Shown one piece after another: positions 1 through 7,698 of a DNA stretch of 9,536 nt (position 1 is the stretch's first letter; the number at the start of each line of letters is the position of its first letter). Origin of the DNA: Chitinophagales bacterium (GTDB lineage Bacteria > Bacteroidota > Bacteroidia > Chitinophagales > BACL12); contig JACMJP010000001.1 in the NCBI GenBank assembly GCA_014380545.1, positions 1 to 9,536 on the forward strand, given 5' to 3'. The position numbers and the translations under genes were made by a program. The notes under the pieces are model-generated. The model had not been told where the DNA came from, ran no database searches, and saw nothing but the letters and a program-made list of their open reading frames with translations.

Positions 1-2
1 AA

Positions 3-2045
3 GTAGATGTCATCAGAAAACCCGGAACATTAATTACAAGCAACACATCGGGAATTCCCATCCATTTAATGATTGAAGGACGCAGTGATGATTTTAAAAA
101 ACATTTTTGCGGAACACATTTTTTTAATCCTCCACGATATTTAAAATTATTAGAAATAATTCCATCTCCTGAAACTGATATTTCTGTTGTTGAATTTTTA
201 ATGGATTATGGCGACAGGTTTTTGGGAAAAACAACTGTATTATGTAAAGACACCCCCGCATTTATTGCGAACAGAATTGGTGTATTCGGCATTATGGCAG
301 TATTAAAAGTGATGGATGAGTTGCAATTAAATATTGATGAAATAGATGCACTGACGGGACCTGTTTATGGAAGACCAAAATCAGCCACATTCCGCACAGC
401 GGATGTTGTCGGCATTGACACATTAGTGAAAGTTGCAAACAACACATACGAAGCTTCGCCTGATGATGAGTCAAGGGAAATATTTCGCATTCCGGTTTAT
501 ATAAATTCATTAATTGAAAATAAATGGCTGGGTGATAAAACAGGTCAGGGGTTTTTCAAGAAAATAAAAAATGAAACAGGTGAAAGCGAAATTCAAACAT
601 TAAACCTAAAAACATTAGAATATCAAAAACAAACAAAAGGAAAATTCGCAACACTGGATTCTGCAAAACCTGTTGATGATCTTAAAGAAAGAATAAACGT
701 ATTGCATGCAGGGCAGGATAAAGCGGGAGAATTTTATCGCAAGGTTTCCAATTTAATTTTTAAATACATTTCATTTCGTATTCCTGAAATTGCAGATCAG
801 GTCTATAAAATTGATAATGCAATCAAGGCTGGTTTCGGCTGGGAACTTGGTCCGTTTGAAACATGGGACATTCTGGGAGTGGAAAATGTAATTAGACAAA
901 TGGAAGCCGCAGATCAAAAACCTGCACAATGGGTGTATGACATGCTTGTATCAGGTAATAAATCATTTTACAAAATAGAAAACGGGAAAAGAAAATATTA
1001 TGATATACCAACACAAACATATTTAGATATTCCCGGAACAGATGCATTTATAATTCTTGATACTTATCGTGATAAAAAACCTGTATGGAAAAACAGCGGT
1101 GCAACATTGCATGATATCGGCGACGGAATTGTGAACCTCGAATTTCATGCAAAATTAAATATAATAGGAAGTGAAATTCTGGAAGGTGTAAATAAATCAA
1201 TTGATATAGCAGAAAAAAATTATCGTGGACTGGTAATTGGAAATGATGCACAAAATTTTTCTGCCGGTGCAAATTTAGCGATGATGTTGATGCTTGCAAT
1301 TGACCAGGAATATGATGAATTAAATATGGCAATTAAATATTTTCAGAATACAATCATGCGGGTGCGTTATTCCGGAATTCCTGTTGCCGTTTGCCCGCAT
1401 GGATTAACACTGGGCGGTGGATGTGAAATGACGATGCACAGTGATATAGCTATTGCTGCTGCTGAAACATATATAGGATTAGTTGAAGTTGGTGCGGGAT
1501 TAATCCCTGCAGGCGGAGGTACAAAAGAATTTGCATTAAGAGCAAGTGATAAATATTTTAAAGGCGATATCGAAATTCCGGTATTGCAGGAAATGAGTTT
1601 AAATATTGCAATGGCAAAAGTGGCAACAAGTGCAAGAGAGGCATTTGAATTAGGAATATTGAGAAACGGAATTGATAAAGAAGTAATTAATAATAATCGT
1701 GTAATTGCTGAAGCAAAAGACCTTGTTAGTGAAATTGCTGAAGCAGGATATGTGCAGCCACAACCAAGAAATGATATTAAAGTATTAGGAAGAACGGCAC
1801 TCGGAAGTTTTTATGTTGGCATTGCAAGTATGAGAATGGCAGGATATATTTCTGAGCATGATGAAAAAATTGCAAAAAAAGCCTGCTATATTTTATGCGG
1901 CGGTGACTTATCTCAACCCACTGAAGTAAATGAACAATATTTATTGGACTTAGAAAGAGAAGCATTTTTATCATTGCTTGGCGAAAAAAAGACATTAGAG
2001 AGAATGCAGTTTATTTTAAAAACAGGAAAACCGTTGAGAAATTAA
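3..2045 (+). CDS. fadN: FadN-type 3-hydroxyacyl-CoA dehydrogenase/enoyl-CoA hydratase (5' partial)
   Basis: This cytoplasmic bifunctional enzyme carries out the hydration and second oxidation of beta-oxidation. The frame is open from base 3, so the first ATG (69) is internal: the codons before it read SNTSGIPIHLM, typical of the end of the NAD-binding dehydrogenase domain. About 680 residues are visible. Relatives of about 790 residues suggest that roughly 110 N-terminal residues, including the Gly-rich Rossmann loop, lie upstream. Dehydrogenase residues seen are the catalytic His of HFFNP (codon 117-119), the Glu of KLLEII (153-155) and the Asn of FIANR (270-272). A second C-terminal dehydrogenase-like module (GFGWELGPFE) lies near 825-860. 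The C-terminal hydratase domain has both expected glutamates, in GGGCE (1425-1427) and LVEVG (1485-1487). The dehydrogenase-first order is that of B. subtilis FadN; E. coli FadB/FadJ have the reverse. It is first of three co-directional genes, 26 bp before the thiolase. Confidence 0.93.
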   Translation, partial: VDVIRKPGTLITSNTSGIPIHLMIEGRSDDFKKHFCGTHFFNPPRYLKLLEIIPSPETDISVVEFLMDYGDRFLGKTTVLCKDTPAFIANRIGVFGIMAVLKVMDELQLNIDEIDALTGPVYGRPKSATFRTADVVGIDTLVKVANNTYEASPDDESREIFRIPVYINSLIENKWLGDKTGQGFFKKIKNETGESEIQTLNLKTLEYQKQTKGKFATLDSAKPVDDLKERINVLHAGQDKAGEFYRKVSNLIFKYISFRIPEIADQVYKIDNAIKAGFGWELGPFETWDILGVENVIRQMEAADQKPAQWVYDMLVSGNKSFYKIENGKRKYYDIPTQTYLDIPGTDAFIILDTYRDKKPVWKNSGATLHDIGDGIVNLEFHAKLNIIGSEILEGVNKSIDIAEKNYRGLVIGNDAQNFSAGANLAMMLMLAIDQEYDELNMAIKYFQNTIMRVRYSGIPVAVCPHGLTLGGGCEMTMHSDIAIAAAETYIGLVEVGAGLIPAGGGTKEFALRASDKYFKGDIEIPVLQEMSLNIAMAKVATSAREAFELGILRNGIDKEVINNNRVIAEAKDLVSEIAEAGYVQPQPRNDIKVLGRTALGSFYVGIASMRMAGYISEHDEKIAKKACYILCGGDLSQPTEVNEQYLLDLEREAFLSLLGEKKTLERMQFILKTGKPLRN

Positions 2046-2071
2046 TATTCAATATTTATTAATCTTATTTT

Positions 2072-3250
2072 ATGACAGAAGCATATATCGTTGCCGGATT
2101 AAGAACCGCAGTCGGAAAAGCACCAAGAGGTGTATTTAAATTCACAAGACCAGATGACCTTGCAGTTGAAGTAATTAAACAATTATTAAATAAAATTCCC
2201 CAATTAGAAAAAGAAAGAGTGGAAGACTTAATTGTCGGCAATGCTGTACCTGAAGCTGAACAGGGATTGCAGATAGGGCGACAAATTGCAGTTCGTGCAT
2301 TAGGAAAAAATACAGCGGGAATTACAATTAATCGTTATTGCGCAAGTGGTGTTGAAGCAATAGCAATTGCCACAGCAAAAATTAAATCCGGAATGGCGGA
2401 TTGTATTATTGCGGGAGGAACTGAATCAATGTCTTTGGTTCCCACTGCAGGATGGAAGATTGCATTAAATTATGAAGTTGCACAAAATCATCCTGATTAT
2501 TTGATCGGTATGGGATTAACTGCGGAAAATGTTGCGCATGATTTTAATATTTCAAGAGAAGATGCAGATAATTTTTCATACCAGTCTCATCAAAAAGCAA
2601 TTCATGCAATTGATAATAATTATTTCAAAGAGGGAATTGCACCAATTGAAGTAACCGAAGTGTATATTAATGAAAAAAATAAAAGAGCTGAAAAAAAATA
2701 TATTGTTGATACAGATGAGGGACCTAGAAGAGATACAACAATTGAAGCACTCCGTAAATTAAAACCTGTCTTCGCTGCAAAAGGAATTGTTACAGCAGGT
2801 AACTCATCTCAAACTTCTGATGGTGCAAGCTTTGTAATTGTGATGAGTGAGAAAATGATGAAAGAATTAAATCTTGAACCGATTGCAAAAATGCTTGCAT
2901 GTGCGAGTGTTGGTGTTGAGCCAGGAATTATGGGTATTGGTCCGGTTGCTGCAATTCCGAAGGCACTGCAACAAATAAATATGAAATTAGATGATATAGA
3001 TTTAATTGAATTGAATGAAGCATTTGCCGCACAGGCCCTTGCAGTAATAAGAGAAGCACATTTAAATCCGGATAAAGTAAATATTAATGGCGGTGCTGTT
3101 GCGCTTGGTCATCCACTTGGCTGCACCGGAACAAAACTAACAGTACAAATATTAAATGATCTGAAACGATTAAATAAAAAGTACGGAATGGTAACAGCTT
3201 GTGTTGGGGGTGGGCAGGGAATTGCAGGAATTTATGAAAGATTAAATTAA
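2072..3250 (+). CDS. fadA: Acetyl-CoA C-acyltransferase (3-ketoacyl-CoA thiolase)
   Basis: This thiolase cleaves 3-ketoacyl-CoA with CoA to release acetyl-CoA, the last step of beta-oxidation, in the cytoplasm. The 392 residues are full length for the family. Visible motifs are the nucleophile Cys90 in INRYCASGVEA, GGTESM at 115-120, NEAF at 315-318, His347 in GHPLG and the general acid/base Cys377 in ACVGGGQG near the C-terminus, so the complete catalytic set is present. The ATG at 2072 gives the standard family N-terminus (TEAYIVAGLRTAVGK). It follows fadN by 26 bp and precedes the acyl-CoA dehydrogenase by 32 bp, both gaps AT-rich and without a clear Shine-Dalgarno sequence, so co-transcription is likely. 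A biosynthetic acetoacetyl-CoA thiolase would look similar; the neighbours argue for the degradative role. Confidence 0.95.
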   Translation: MTEAYIVAGLRTAVGKAPRGVFKFTRPDDLAVEVIKQLLNKIPQLEKERVEDLIVGNAVPEAEQGLQIGRQIAVRALGKNTAGITINRYCASGVEAIAIATAKIKSGMADCIIAGGTESMSLVPTAGWKIALNYEVAQNHPDYLIGMGLTAENVAHDFNISREDADNFSYQSHQKAIHAIDNNYFKEGIAPIEVTEVYINEKNKRAEKKYIVDTDEGPRRDTTIEALRKLKPVFAAKGIVTAGNSSQTSDGASFVIVMSEKMMKELNLEPIAKMLACASVGVEPGIMGIGPVAAIPKALQQINMKLDDIDLIELNEAFAAQALAVIREAHLNPDKVNINGGAVALGHPLGCTGTKLTVQILNDLKRLNKKYGMVTACVGGGQGIAGIYERLN

Positions 3251-3282
3251 ACAAAAAATATTCATCAATAAAATAATTTATC

Positions 3283-5076
3283 ATGTCTGAAGTTAGCGAA
3301 AAATTAATTGCAATTAAAGGTGGAGAGTTTCTCATTAGAAATTCAACTCCTGAAGAAATTTTTATTCCTGAAGAATTAAATGAGGAGCAACTCATGATAA
3401 AACAAATGGCAAAAGATTTTGTGGATACAGAAGTATTTACAAAACTAGATGCGATTGATGAGCAGGAACCGGGATTAGTTCCATCGTTATTGGAAAAATG
3501 TGGCGAGCTCGGATTATTGGGAGTAACAATTCCTGAAGAATACGGCGGCTTCGCAAAAGATTTTAATACAGGAACATGTGTTACAGAAATTGTTGGTGCC
3601 GCACATGCATTTTCAGTTGCATATTCTGCACATACAGGAATTGGTATGTTGCCAATTTTATATTTCGGCAATGATTATTTAAAAGAAAAATATTTACCAG
3701 GGTTAACCTCAGGAAAATTAAAAGCAAGTTATTGTTTAACAGAACCCGGAAGTGGAAGTGATGCATTAGCTGCAAAAACAAAAGCAGTATTAAGTGATGA
3801 TGGAAAATATTATTCATTGAACGGTCAAAAAATGTGGATCACAAATGCAGGCTTTGCAGATATATTTATTGTATTTGCTAAAATAGATGGAAAAGATTTT
3901 ACGGGATTTGTTGTTGAAAGAAATACAGAAGGATTAAGCATCGGTCATGAAGAAAAGAAAATGGGGATTAAAGGGTCTTCAACATGCCAGGTATTTTTTG
4001 AAAATTGTAAAGTACCAGCAGAAAATATTTTAGGGGAAATTGGTAAGGGACATCTCATTGCATTTAATATTTTAAATATCGGCAGAATTAAATTAGCAAT
4101 GGCCGCAATGGGTGGAAATGTTCGCTCAATAGATAGTTCAGTGAAGTATGCAAATGAACGCATGCAATTTAATGTTCCTATTTCTTCATTCGGTGCCATT
4201 AAATATAAGTTGAGTGAAATGGTTATTCGCAATGAGGCATTAAAATCTGCAGTATGGCGCACAAGTAATTATATTGATGACACCAAAAAGATACTATTGG
4301 AAAAAGGAAAAACAATTGCTGAAGCAAATCTTGCGGCTGCAGAAGAATTTGCAATTGAATGTGCCATGCTGAAAGTTACAGGAAGTGAAGCATTGGATTA
4401 TTGTGTGGATGAAGCGGTGCAGATTTATGGCGGATACGGTTTTAGTGAAGAATACCCTGTAGCAAGGGGCTATCGGGATGCGAGAATTAACAGGATATTT
4501 GAAGGGACGAATGAAATTAACCGTTTGCTTTCAGTTGATATGTTACTAAAAAGAGTGATGAAGGGACAAATTGATATGATGACACCCGCAATGGCCGTAC
4601 AAAAGGAACTCATGTCAATACCTGATTTTAATAGTGATAATGAAAGTGAATTTGCTGCTGAAGAAAAAGCAATTAAAAATATAAAAAAGGCCTTTTTTAT
4701 GGTGGCAGGTGCTGCAGTGCAAAAATTTATGATGAAATTAAAAGACGAGCAGGAAATATTAATGTGTGCTGCTGACATGATGAATGAGATTTATCTTGCT
4801 GAGTCATTATTATTAAGAGTGAAAAAATTACAGCATATAAAATCAGCTCAAGATTTTTCTTCTTATAAAGTCATTTTAAAAGTATTCTTCACCGATTCAG
4901 TTGACAGGTTACATAAATCCGGTAAAACAGCAATTACTTCTTTTGCTGAAGGCGATGAATTAAATATGATGTTACTGGGGTTAAAACGATTTACAAAATA
5001 TGAATTTACAAATACTACTGCATTGAGGAGAACTATTGCAAATAAATTGATTGAAGCAGGGGGATATTGTTTTTAA
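3283..5076 (+). CDS. fadE: VLCAD/FadE-like acyl-CoA dehydrogenase with C-terminal extension
   Basis: This FAD enzyme catalyses the first beta-oxidation step, acyl-CoA to trans-2-enoyl-CoA, probably passing electrons to an electron-transfer flavoprotein not encoded here. At 597 residues it is longer than the roughly 380-residue core family and close to B. subtilis FadE (594). The N-terminal helical domain covers about 30-145. The middle beta domain follows with LTEPGSGSDA (152-161) and WITNAG (185-190). The C-terminal helical domain has IYGGYGF (381-387) and the catalytic base Glu407 in FEGTNEINR. Residues from about 425 to 597 form a helical extension like that of VLCAD/ACAD9, which in those enzymes aids membrane association; that role here is inference. 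The N-terminal IKGGEFLI segment supports the ATG at 3283. It is last in the operon and ends 20 bp from a convergent gene; the only structure between them is a weak 5-bp inverted repeat (5079-5091). Confidence 0.94.
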   Translation: MSEVSEKLIAIKGGEFLIRNSTPEEIFIPEELNEEQLMIKQMAKDFVDTEVFTKLDAIDEQEPGLVPSLLEKCGELGLLGVTIPEEYGGFAKDFNTGTCVTEIVGAAHAFSVAYSAHTGIGMLPILYFGNDYLKEKYLPGLTSGKLKASYCLTEPGSGSDALAAKTKAVLSDDGKYYSLNGQKMWITNAGFADIFIVFAKIDGKDFTGFVVERNTEGLSIGHEEKKMGIKGSSTCQVFFENCKVPAENILGEIGKGHLIAFNILNIGRIKLAMAAMGGNVRSIDSSVKYANERMQFNVPISSFGAIKYKLSEMVIRNEALKSAVWRTSNYIDDTKKILLEKGKTIAEANLAAAEEFAIECAMLKVTGSEALDYCVDEAVQIYGGYGFSEEYPVARGYRDARINRIFEGTNEINRLLSVDMLLKRVMKGQIDMMTPAMAVQKELMSIPDFNSDNESEFAAEEKAIKNIKKAFFMVAGAAVQKFMMKLKDEQEILMCAADMMNEIYLAESLLLRVKKLQHIKSAQDFSSYKVILKVFFTDSVDRLHKSGKTAITSFAEGDELNMMLLGLKRFTKYEFTNTTALRRTIANKLIEAGGYCF

Positions 5077-5096
5077 GATAGTAATGTACTAATTGA

Positions 5097-5336
5097 TTAA
5101 TTTGAGTCTGCCCTTTTAAATAATGACATAATAGAAACAACAGCCCAAATTCCTTCAAGAATTACAAACGGATAAAATTTTGCATATATAGAAGCGATAC
5201 AAGCTAATGTTGCTCCGAAAAAATTTAATGCGACATACGCTTTTGAGTTTTTAGAAATAATATTTCTCAGATGAAAAAAATAACCTATTAATAATAAGGT
5301 TACTCCAATAGATCCGATCCAGTCCGCAGTTTGCAT
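5097..5336 (-). CDS. Small three-helix membrane protein, CBU_0592-like
   Basis: A 79-residue hydrophobic protein with three predicted membrane helices at about 7-23, 32-51 and 54-73, short polar connections and a charged C-terminus (FKRADSN). The pattern of a Trp-Ile-Gly start, a glycine-rich first helix ending in Y, an LNFFGA-like start of the second helix and a third helix with EGIWAVVSI resembles the CBU_0592 family of uncharacterised small membrane proteins; this is recognition from memory. No enzymatic residues are apparent and the function is unknown. It converges on fadE (20-bp gap) and diverges from the 213-residue membrane protein across 73 bp. A candidate promoter precedes it. The ATG at 5336 fits the start of the first helix. 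Confidence 0.8.
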   Translation of the reverse strand: MQTADWIGSIGVTLLLIGYFFHLRNIISKNSKAYVALNFFGATLACIASIYAKFYPFVILEGIWAVVSIMSLFKRADSN

Positions 5337-5350
5337 ATTTATATTTTTAG

Positions 5351-5381
5351 TAAAGATGAAAACAATTCATGACCTTAGCAA
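5351..5381 (-). promoter_or_regulatory. Candidate Bacteroidota-type promoter for the 79-aa membrane protein
   Basis: Read on the minus strand, TTG (5379-5381) is followed after 20 bp by CATCTTTA (5351-5358), 14 nt before the start codon. The spacing fits the Bacteroidota -33 TTG / -7 TAnnTTTG pattern, but the -7 box deviates at its first and last bases. The implied leader would be only a few bases long. Weak evidence in AT-rich DNA; the similar YAYCTTTA boxes before the two propeller genes give modest support. Confidence 0.3.
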
Positions 5382-5409
5382 TCGGAAGCTCTAGTGAAAT
5401 AATATTTAT

Positions 5410-6051
5410 ATGTCAACCACAACATTATTAATTATCAGTGCGGCTGCATTACTCTATTATTATTTTGTGCTGCGAAGATTTAATGCACTGGGTTTCCGCT
5501 TATTCAGTTTATTCACTTTTATTGCCATTGCATTTGCCTGTTGGATATACCAGGATGAAAAAACACTTTCTTTTTTACAGAAAAACGGAGAGCATGTTAA
5601 TGCGACAATTCAATCAAAAGAAAAAATTGGAAGTGAGACAACAAGCTCTCCTGATTATGCTGTTACAATTTCATTTGCAAATAAAAAGGGCGAAGTTATT
5701 ACACAACAAACACATGAGTATATTTCAGAAAAAGAATGGAATAGTTTTTCAGAAAATACTGAAATTGAGATTATTTATGATACTGCCTCAAAAGAAGCAT
5801 ATATAGCAAAATCACTGGAGCGGTTTAAAAATGATAAGTGGGTTTTATATGTTGTTGCCGGCTTCTTCTTTTTAATTGGATGCGGATGCTGGTTCTTTCT
5901 CAGAAAATATAAAGTTGGGGTGGATGATAAAGGAAATGAATGGGTGGAGAAAGATGGTAAAGTATATTTGGATGAAAGAAATAATAAAACAGCACAGGTC
6001 GCAAAGCGGACAAATATCATTTCAAAATTATTGCAGGCATACCGTAAATAA
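5410..6051 (+). CDS. DUF3592-like membrane protein of unknown function
   Basis: A 213-residue membrane protein with predicted helices at about 4-20, 27-47 and 144-164. A soluble, probably beta-rich domain (about 48-142) sits between the second and third helices. It contains the sequence VNATIQSKEKIG and later EIEIIYDTASKEAYIA. This resembles the DUF3592 pattern, where a strand pair is followed by a 'YDP'-like turn before a closing helix. The short loop between helices 1 and 2 (LRRFNALGFR) and the C-terminal tail (165-213) are positively charged. The positive-inside rule therefore places both in the cytoplasm and the soluble domain outside. It is a single gene, divergent from the 79-residue protein and convergent with the first propeller gene, 24 bp away. 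No catalytic motif is visible and its function is unknown. Confidence 0.8.
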   Translation: MSTTTLLIISAAALLYYYFVLRRFNALGFRLFSLFTFIAIAFACWIYQDEKTLSFLQKNGEHVNATIQSKEKIGSETTSSPDYAVTISFANKKGEVITQQTHEYISEKEWNSFSENTEIEIIYDTASKEAYIAKSLERFKNDKWVLYVVAGFFFLIGCGCWFFLRKYKVGVDDKGNEWVEKDGKVYLDERNNKTAQVAKRTNIISKLLQAYRK

Positions 6052-6075
6052 ATATTGCAAAAAAGTTATTCCAAT

Positions 6076-7629
6076 TTATTGCTTCACAAAAAACTCATTC
6101 AGAAGATCACCTGATGAAAGCTTTACCTGCAACATATAACTGCCGGCTTCTAAATACTCGATATTAATATTTTGCATCCTGTTTGATTCGTCTGTACTAA
6201 ATTGTTCTTTTCCATCAAGAGAAAATATTTTAAGTACATGAATTTGTTCATTACATCTTATAGATATAAATTCACTTGCAGGATTAGGAAATATTGAAAT
6301 ATTTTTTTGCAGATCATTTTCATCTATCACATCAACAGGTGTTTCATTGGAGGTAATTCTCGTTATCCAGAAATCATCATTCAGTGAAAGCCCATCTGTT
6401 TTCCCAAGCACTACCAATTTTCCATCCGGTTGCATGAACATATCTCTCCCATCAATATCATCGTACTCAGACGTTCCTGCCACTTGTATTCTAAATAAAC
6501 CCGGTTCACCATTTGTGAAATCAGTATCAGGAGTTCCATCAGGAAAAAATTTAAAGATATGTGTTATGAGTGTTGCATCAGTTTCAAGATGACCGGATGA
6601 TAAACCGTAAATATTTCCTACCGATGATACAAGTATTTTGGGGATCTCACAAAAAGAAGTGGTGACAGTATATGCATATCCGTCAGTACCAAAATCCGTC
6701 ATTAGATTTCCATCGGTATCAAATTTTGCAATATATACTTTATATCCGTCATCAGCAGGGTTCAACCGTACATTTCCACCAATTAAAATATTTCCATCAA
6801 GATCTGCAGTAACGGAAAGAAAGGAGTAACTCAAGTGCGGTAAAGGCATTTCGGGCATCGCAATACCATCACCGCTAAAAGATAGATCCAATCCGCCGTC
6901 AGGTAAAAAACATGCGATGATGGGAAAATAATCTCCGGGAAAATCATGTGTCTCACCTATTGCAATAATTCTTCCATCCGGCAATTCCGTAACATCATAG
7001 AAATTCGTGAGCTCATTTATCTCAAGGCTGTAAAAGCCAAATGCAGTATTATATGTTCCGTCCGCATTAAACGACATAATGGGTGCTCCATAAGTTCCGA
7101 CAGAATTTAAATTTCCTGCAAGAAAATATTTGCCTTCAGATGTTTTGCATGCTGCATGAATAAATGCTCTTTCAATTGAGTATTCTCCAATAATACCACC
7201 TGTACCAAAAGACGTATTAATACTTCCATCTGCATTGATATCTTCATTGAATGGACTCCATTTATCCGGGTCTACATATCTGTATCCTGTTAAACGATAC
7301 CCATCTTCATCAGTAAATATATTTGAGAACTCGGATGATGATGAGAGATCAATTTCTTCTTTACCATCTACTCCAAACGAAGAGTCATGCGTACCATCAG
7401 CATTAAACCTATGCAAGTTTGCACCCTCACCATTAAACTGGTTGAGCATAATTATTTTCCCTGTAGTTTCTTCATAAATAATATCAGTCGGAATTTCTAT
7501 CATGCCGATTCCATCATGTGTATCATTCCATGAAATAAAACCATCGCCGTCAAAACTTGTATCATAAGACTGAGAGAAAGTTTGCTGCGAAATAAAAATG
7601 ACAGATACAAACAGGTAAAAATTTTTCAT
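6076..7629 (-). CDS. Secreted delta-60 repeat protein with T9SS sorting domain (paralog A)
   Basis: A 517-residue exported protein. Residues 1-20 form a signal peptide (MKN, hydrophobic core, likely cleavage after TFSQ). Residues 22-425 hold seven delta-60 repeats (TIGR02608-like), each of the form D-x-S-F-G-x-D-G, then P-D-G-K-hydrophobic-G, then F-N-A-D-G. The conserved Phe recurs at 26, 85, 141, 197, 251, 313 and 371 (spacing 54-62). A linker (NETPVDVIDEND) leads to a T9SS type A sorting domain at about 444-517, recognised by ISIFPNPAS, KIFSLDGK and LEAGSYMLQVKL. It should cross the inner membrane by Sec and the outer membrane by T9SS, ending on the surface or released; the ligand or partner is unknown. 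The neighbouring upstream gene is a paralog of identical length. The protein converges with the DUF3592-like gene and no clear terminator is visible between them. Confidence 0.9.
   Translation of the reverse strand: MKNFYLFVSVIFISQQTFSQSYDTSFDGDGFISWNDTHDGIGMIEIPTDIIYEETTGKIIMLNQFNGEGANLHRFNADGTHDSSFGVDGKEEIDLSSSSEFSNIFTDEDGYRLTGYRYVDPDKWSPFNEDINADGSINTSFGTGGIIGEYSIERAFIHAACKTSEGKYFLAGNLNSVGTYGAPIMSFNADGTYNTAFGFYSLEINELTNFYDVTELPDGRIIAIGETHDFPGDYFPIIACFLPDGGLDLSFSGDGIAMPEMPLPHLSYSFLSVTADLDGNILIGGNVRLNPADDGYKVYIAKFDTDGNLMTDFGTDGYAYTVTTSFCEIPKILVSSVGNIYGLSSGHLETDATLITHIFKFFPDGTPDTDFTNGEPGLFRIQVAGTSEYDDIDGRDMFMQPDGKLVVLGKTDGLSLNDDFWITRITSNETPVDVIDENDLQKNISIFPNPASEFISIRCNEQIHVLKIFSLDGKEQFSTDESNRMQNINIEYLEAGSYMLQVKLSSGDLLNEFFVKQ
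6355..7563 (-). repeat. Seven delta-60 repeats in paralog A
   Basis: Residues 23-425 divide into seven units with no remainder. Each starts at a D/N-x-x-F motif (DTSF, DSSF, NTSF, NTAF, DLSF, MTDF, DTDF). The middle has a DGK/DGR/DGN-hydrophobic-G strand and the end an F-x-x-DG turn. In the seventh unit the last strand is FWITRI instead. Unit length is about 54-62 residues. A seven-bladed beta-propeller is inferred, not shown. Confidence 0.8.
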
Positions 7630-7641
7630 AATTTTTTTTTA

Positions 7642-7676
7642 TAAAGGTATTTTGAATTAACTCTTTTTGAAATACC
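7642..7676 (-). promoter_or_regulatory. Candidate bipartite promoter of paralog A
   Basis: On the minus strand GGTATTT (7670-7676) is followed after 20 bp by TACCTTTA (7642-7649), then 12 nt to the start codon. TACCTTTA matches the Bacteroidota -7 box TAnnTTTG except for the last base. There is no exact -33 TTG, but the paralog upstream has the same GGTATTT word at almost the same spacing, which suggests a functional or at least co-inherited element. Confidence 0.4.
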
Positions 7677-7698
7677 CAAATGAGGTGATAGCAGTTTA

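Larger units (their letters stand above)
3..5076 (+). other. fadNAE-like beta-oxidation operon (5' end outside window)
   Basis: Three co-directional genes with gaps of 26 and 32 bp encode the complete set of spiral enzymes: acyl-CoA dehydrogenase, hydratase/dehydrogenase and thiolase. The order hydratase/dehydrogenase, thiolase, acyl-CoA dehydrogenase equals that of the B. subtilis fadN-fadA-fadE operon. No promoter or operator is seen inside the visible part, so regulation must lie upstream of the window. No electron-transfer flavoprotein or acyl-CoA synthetase gene is in view. Confidence 0.8.

Noticed and set aside
69..71. ATG at 69 as the true start of the FadN-type gene
   Set aside because: The reading frame is open to the window edge and the preceding codons encode conserved dehydrogenase residues (SNTSGIPIHL), so the ATG is internal.
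3084..3671. A 195-codon open frame on the minus strand spanning the thiolase end and the acyl-CoA dehydrogenase start
   Set aside because: It overlaps two genes with full sets of catalytic motifs on the other strand, has low-complexity Ser/Phe-rich composition typical of antisense translation, and shows no domain.
5079..5091. TAGTAATGTACTA inverted repeat after the fadE stop codon as a terminator
   Set aside because: The stem is only five mostly A-T pairs with a three-base loop and no following T-run; it could easily arise by chance in this composition.
5438..5806. A 122-codon plus-strand frame inside the DUF3592-like gene
   Set aside because: It is a +1-frame shadow rich in Leu, Lys and His. 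The overlapping 213-residue frame has sensible membrane helices and charge distribution.
6052..6075. Possible bidirectional terminator between the convergent DUF3592-like and paralog A genes
   Set aside because: A run of six A (T on the minus strand) is present, but flanking sequence gives only a weak, mismatched AT stem, so it is not a convincing hairpin.
7630..7698. Terminator between paralogs B and A
   Set aside because: No stem-loop followed by a T-run is visible. The T-rich stretch near 7661-7669 and the A/T-run next to the start codon lack a stem.
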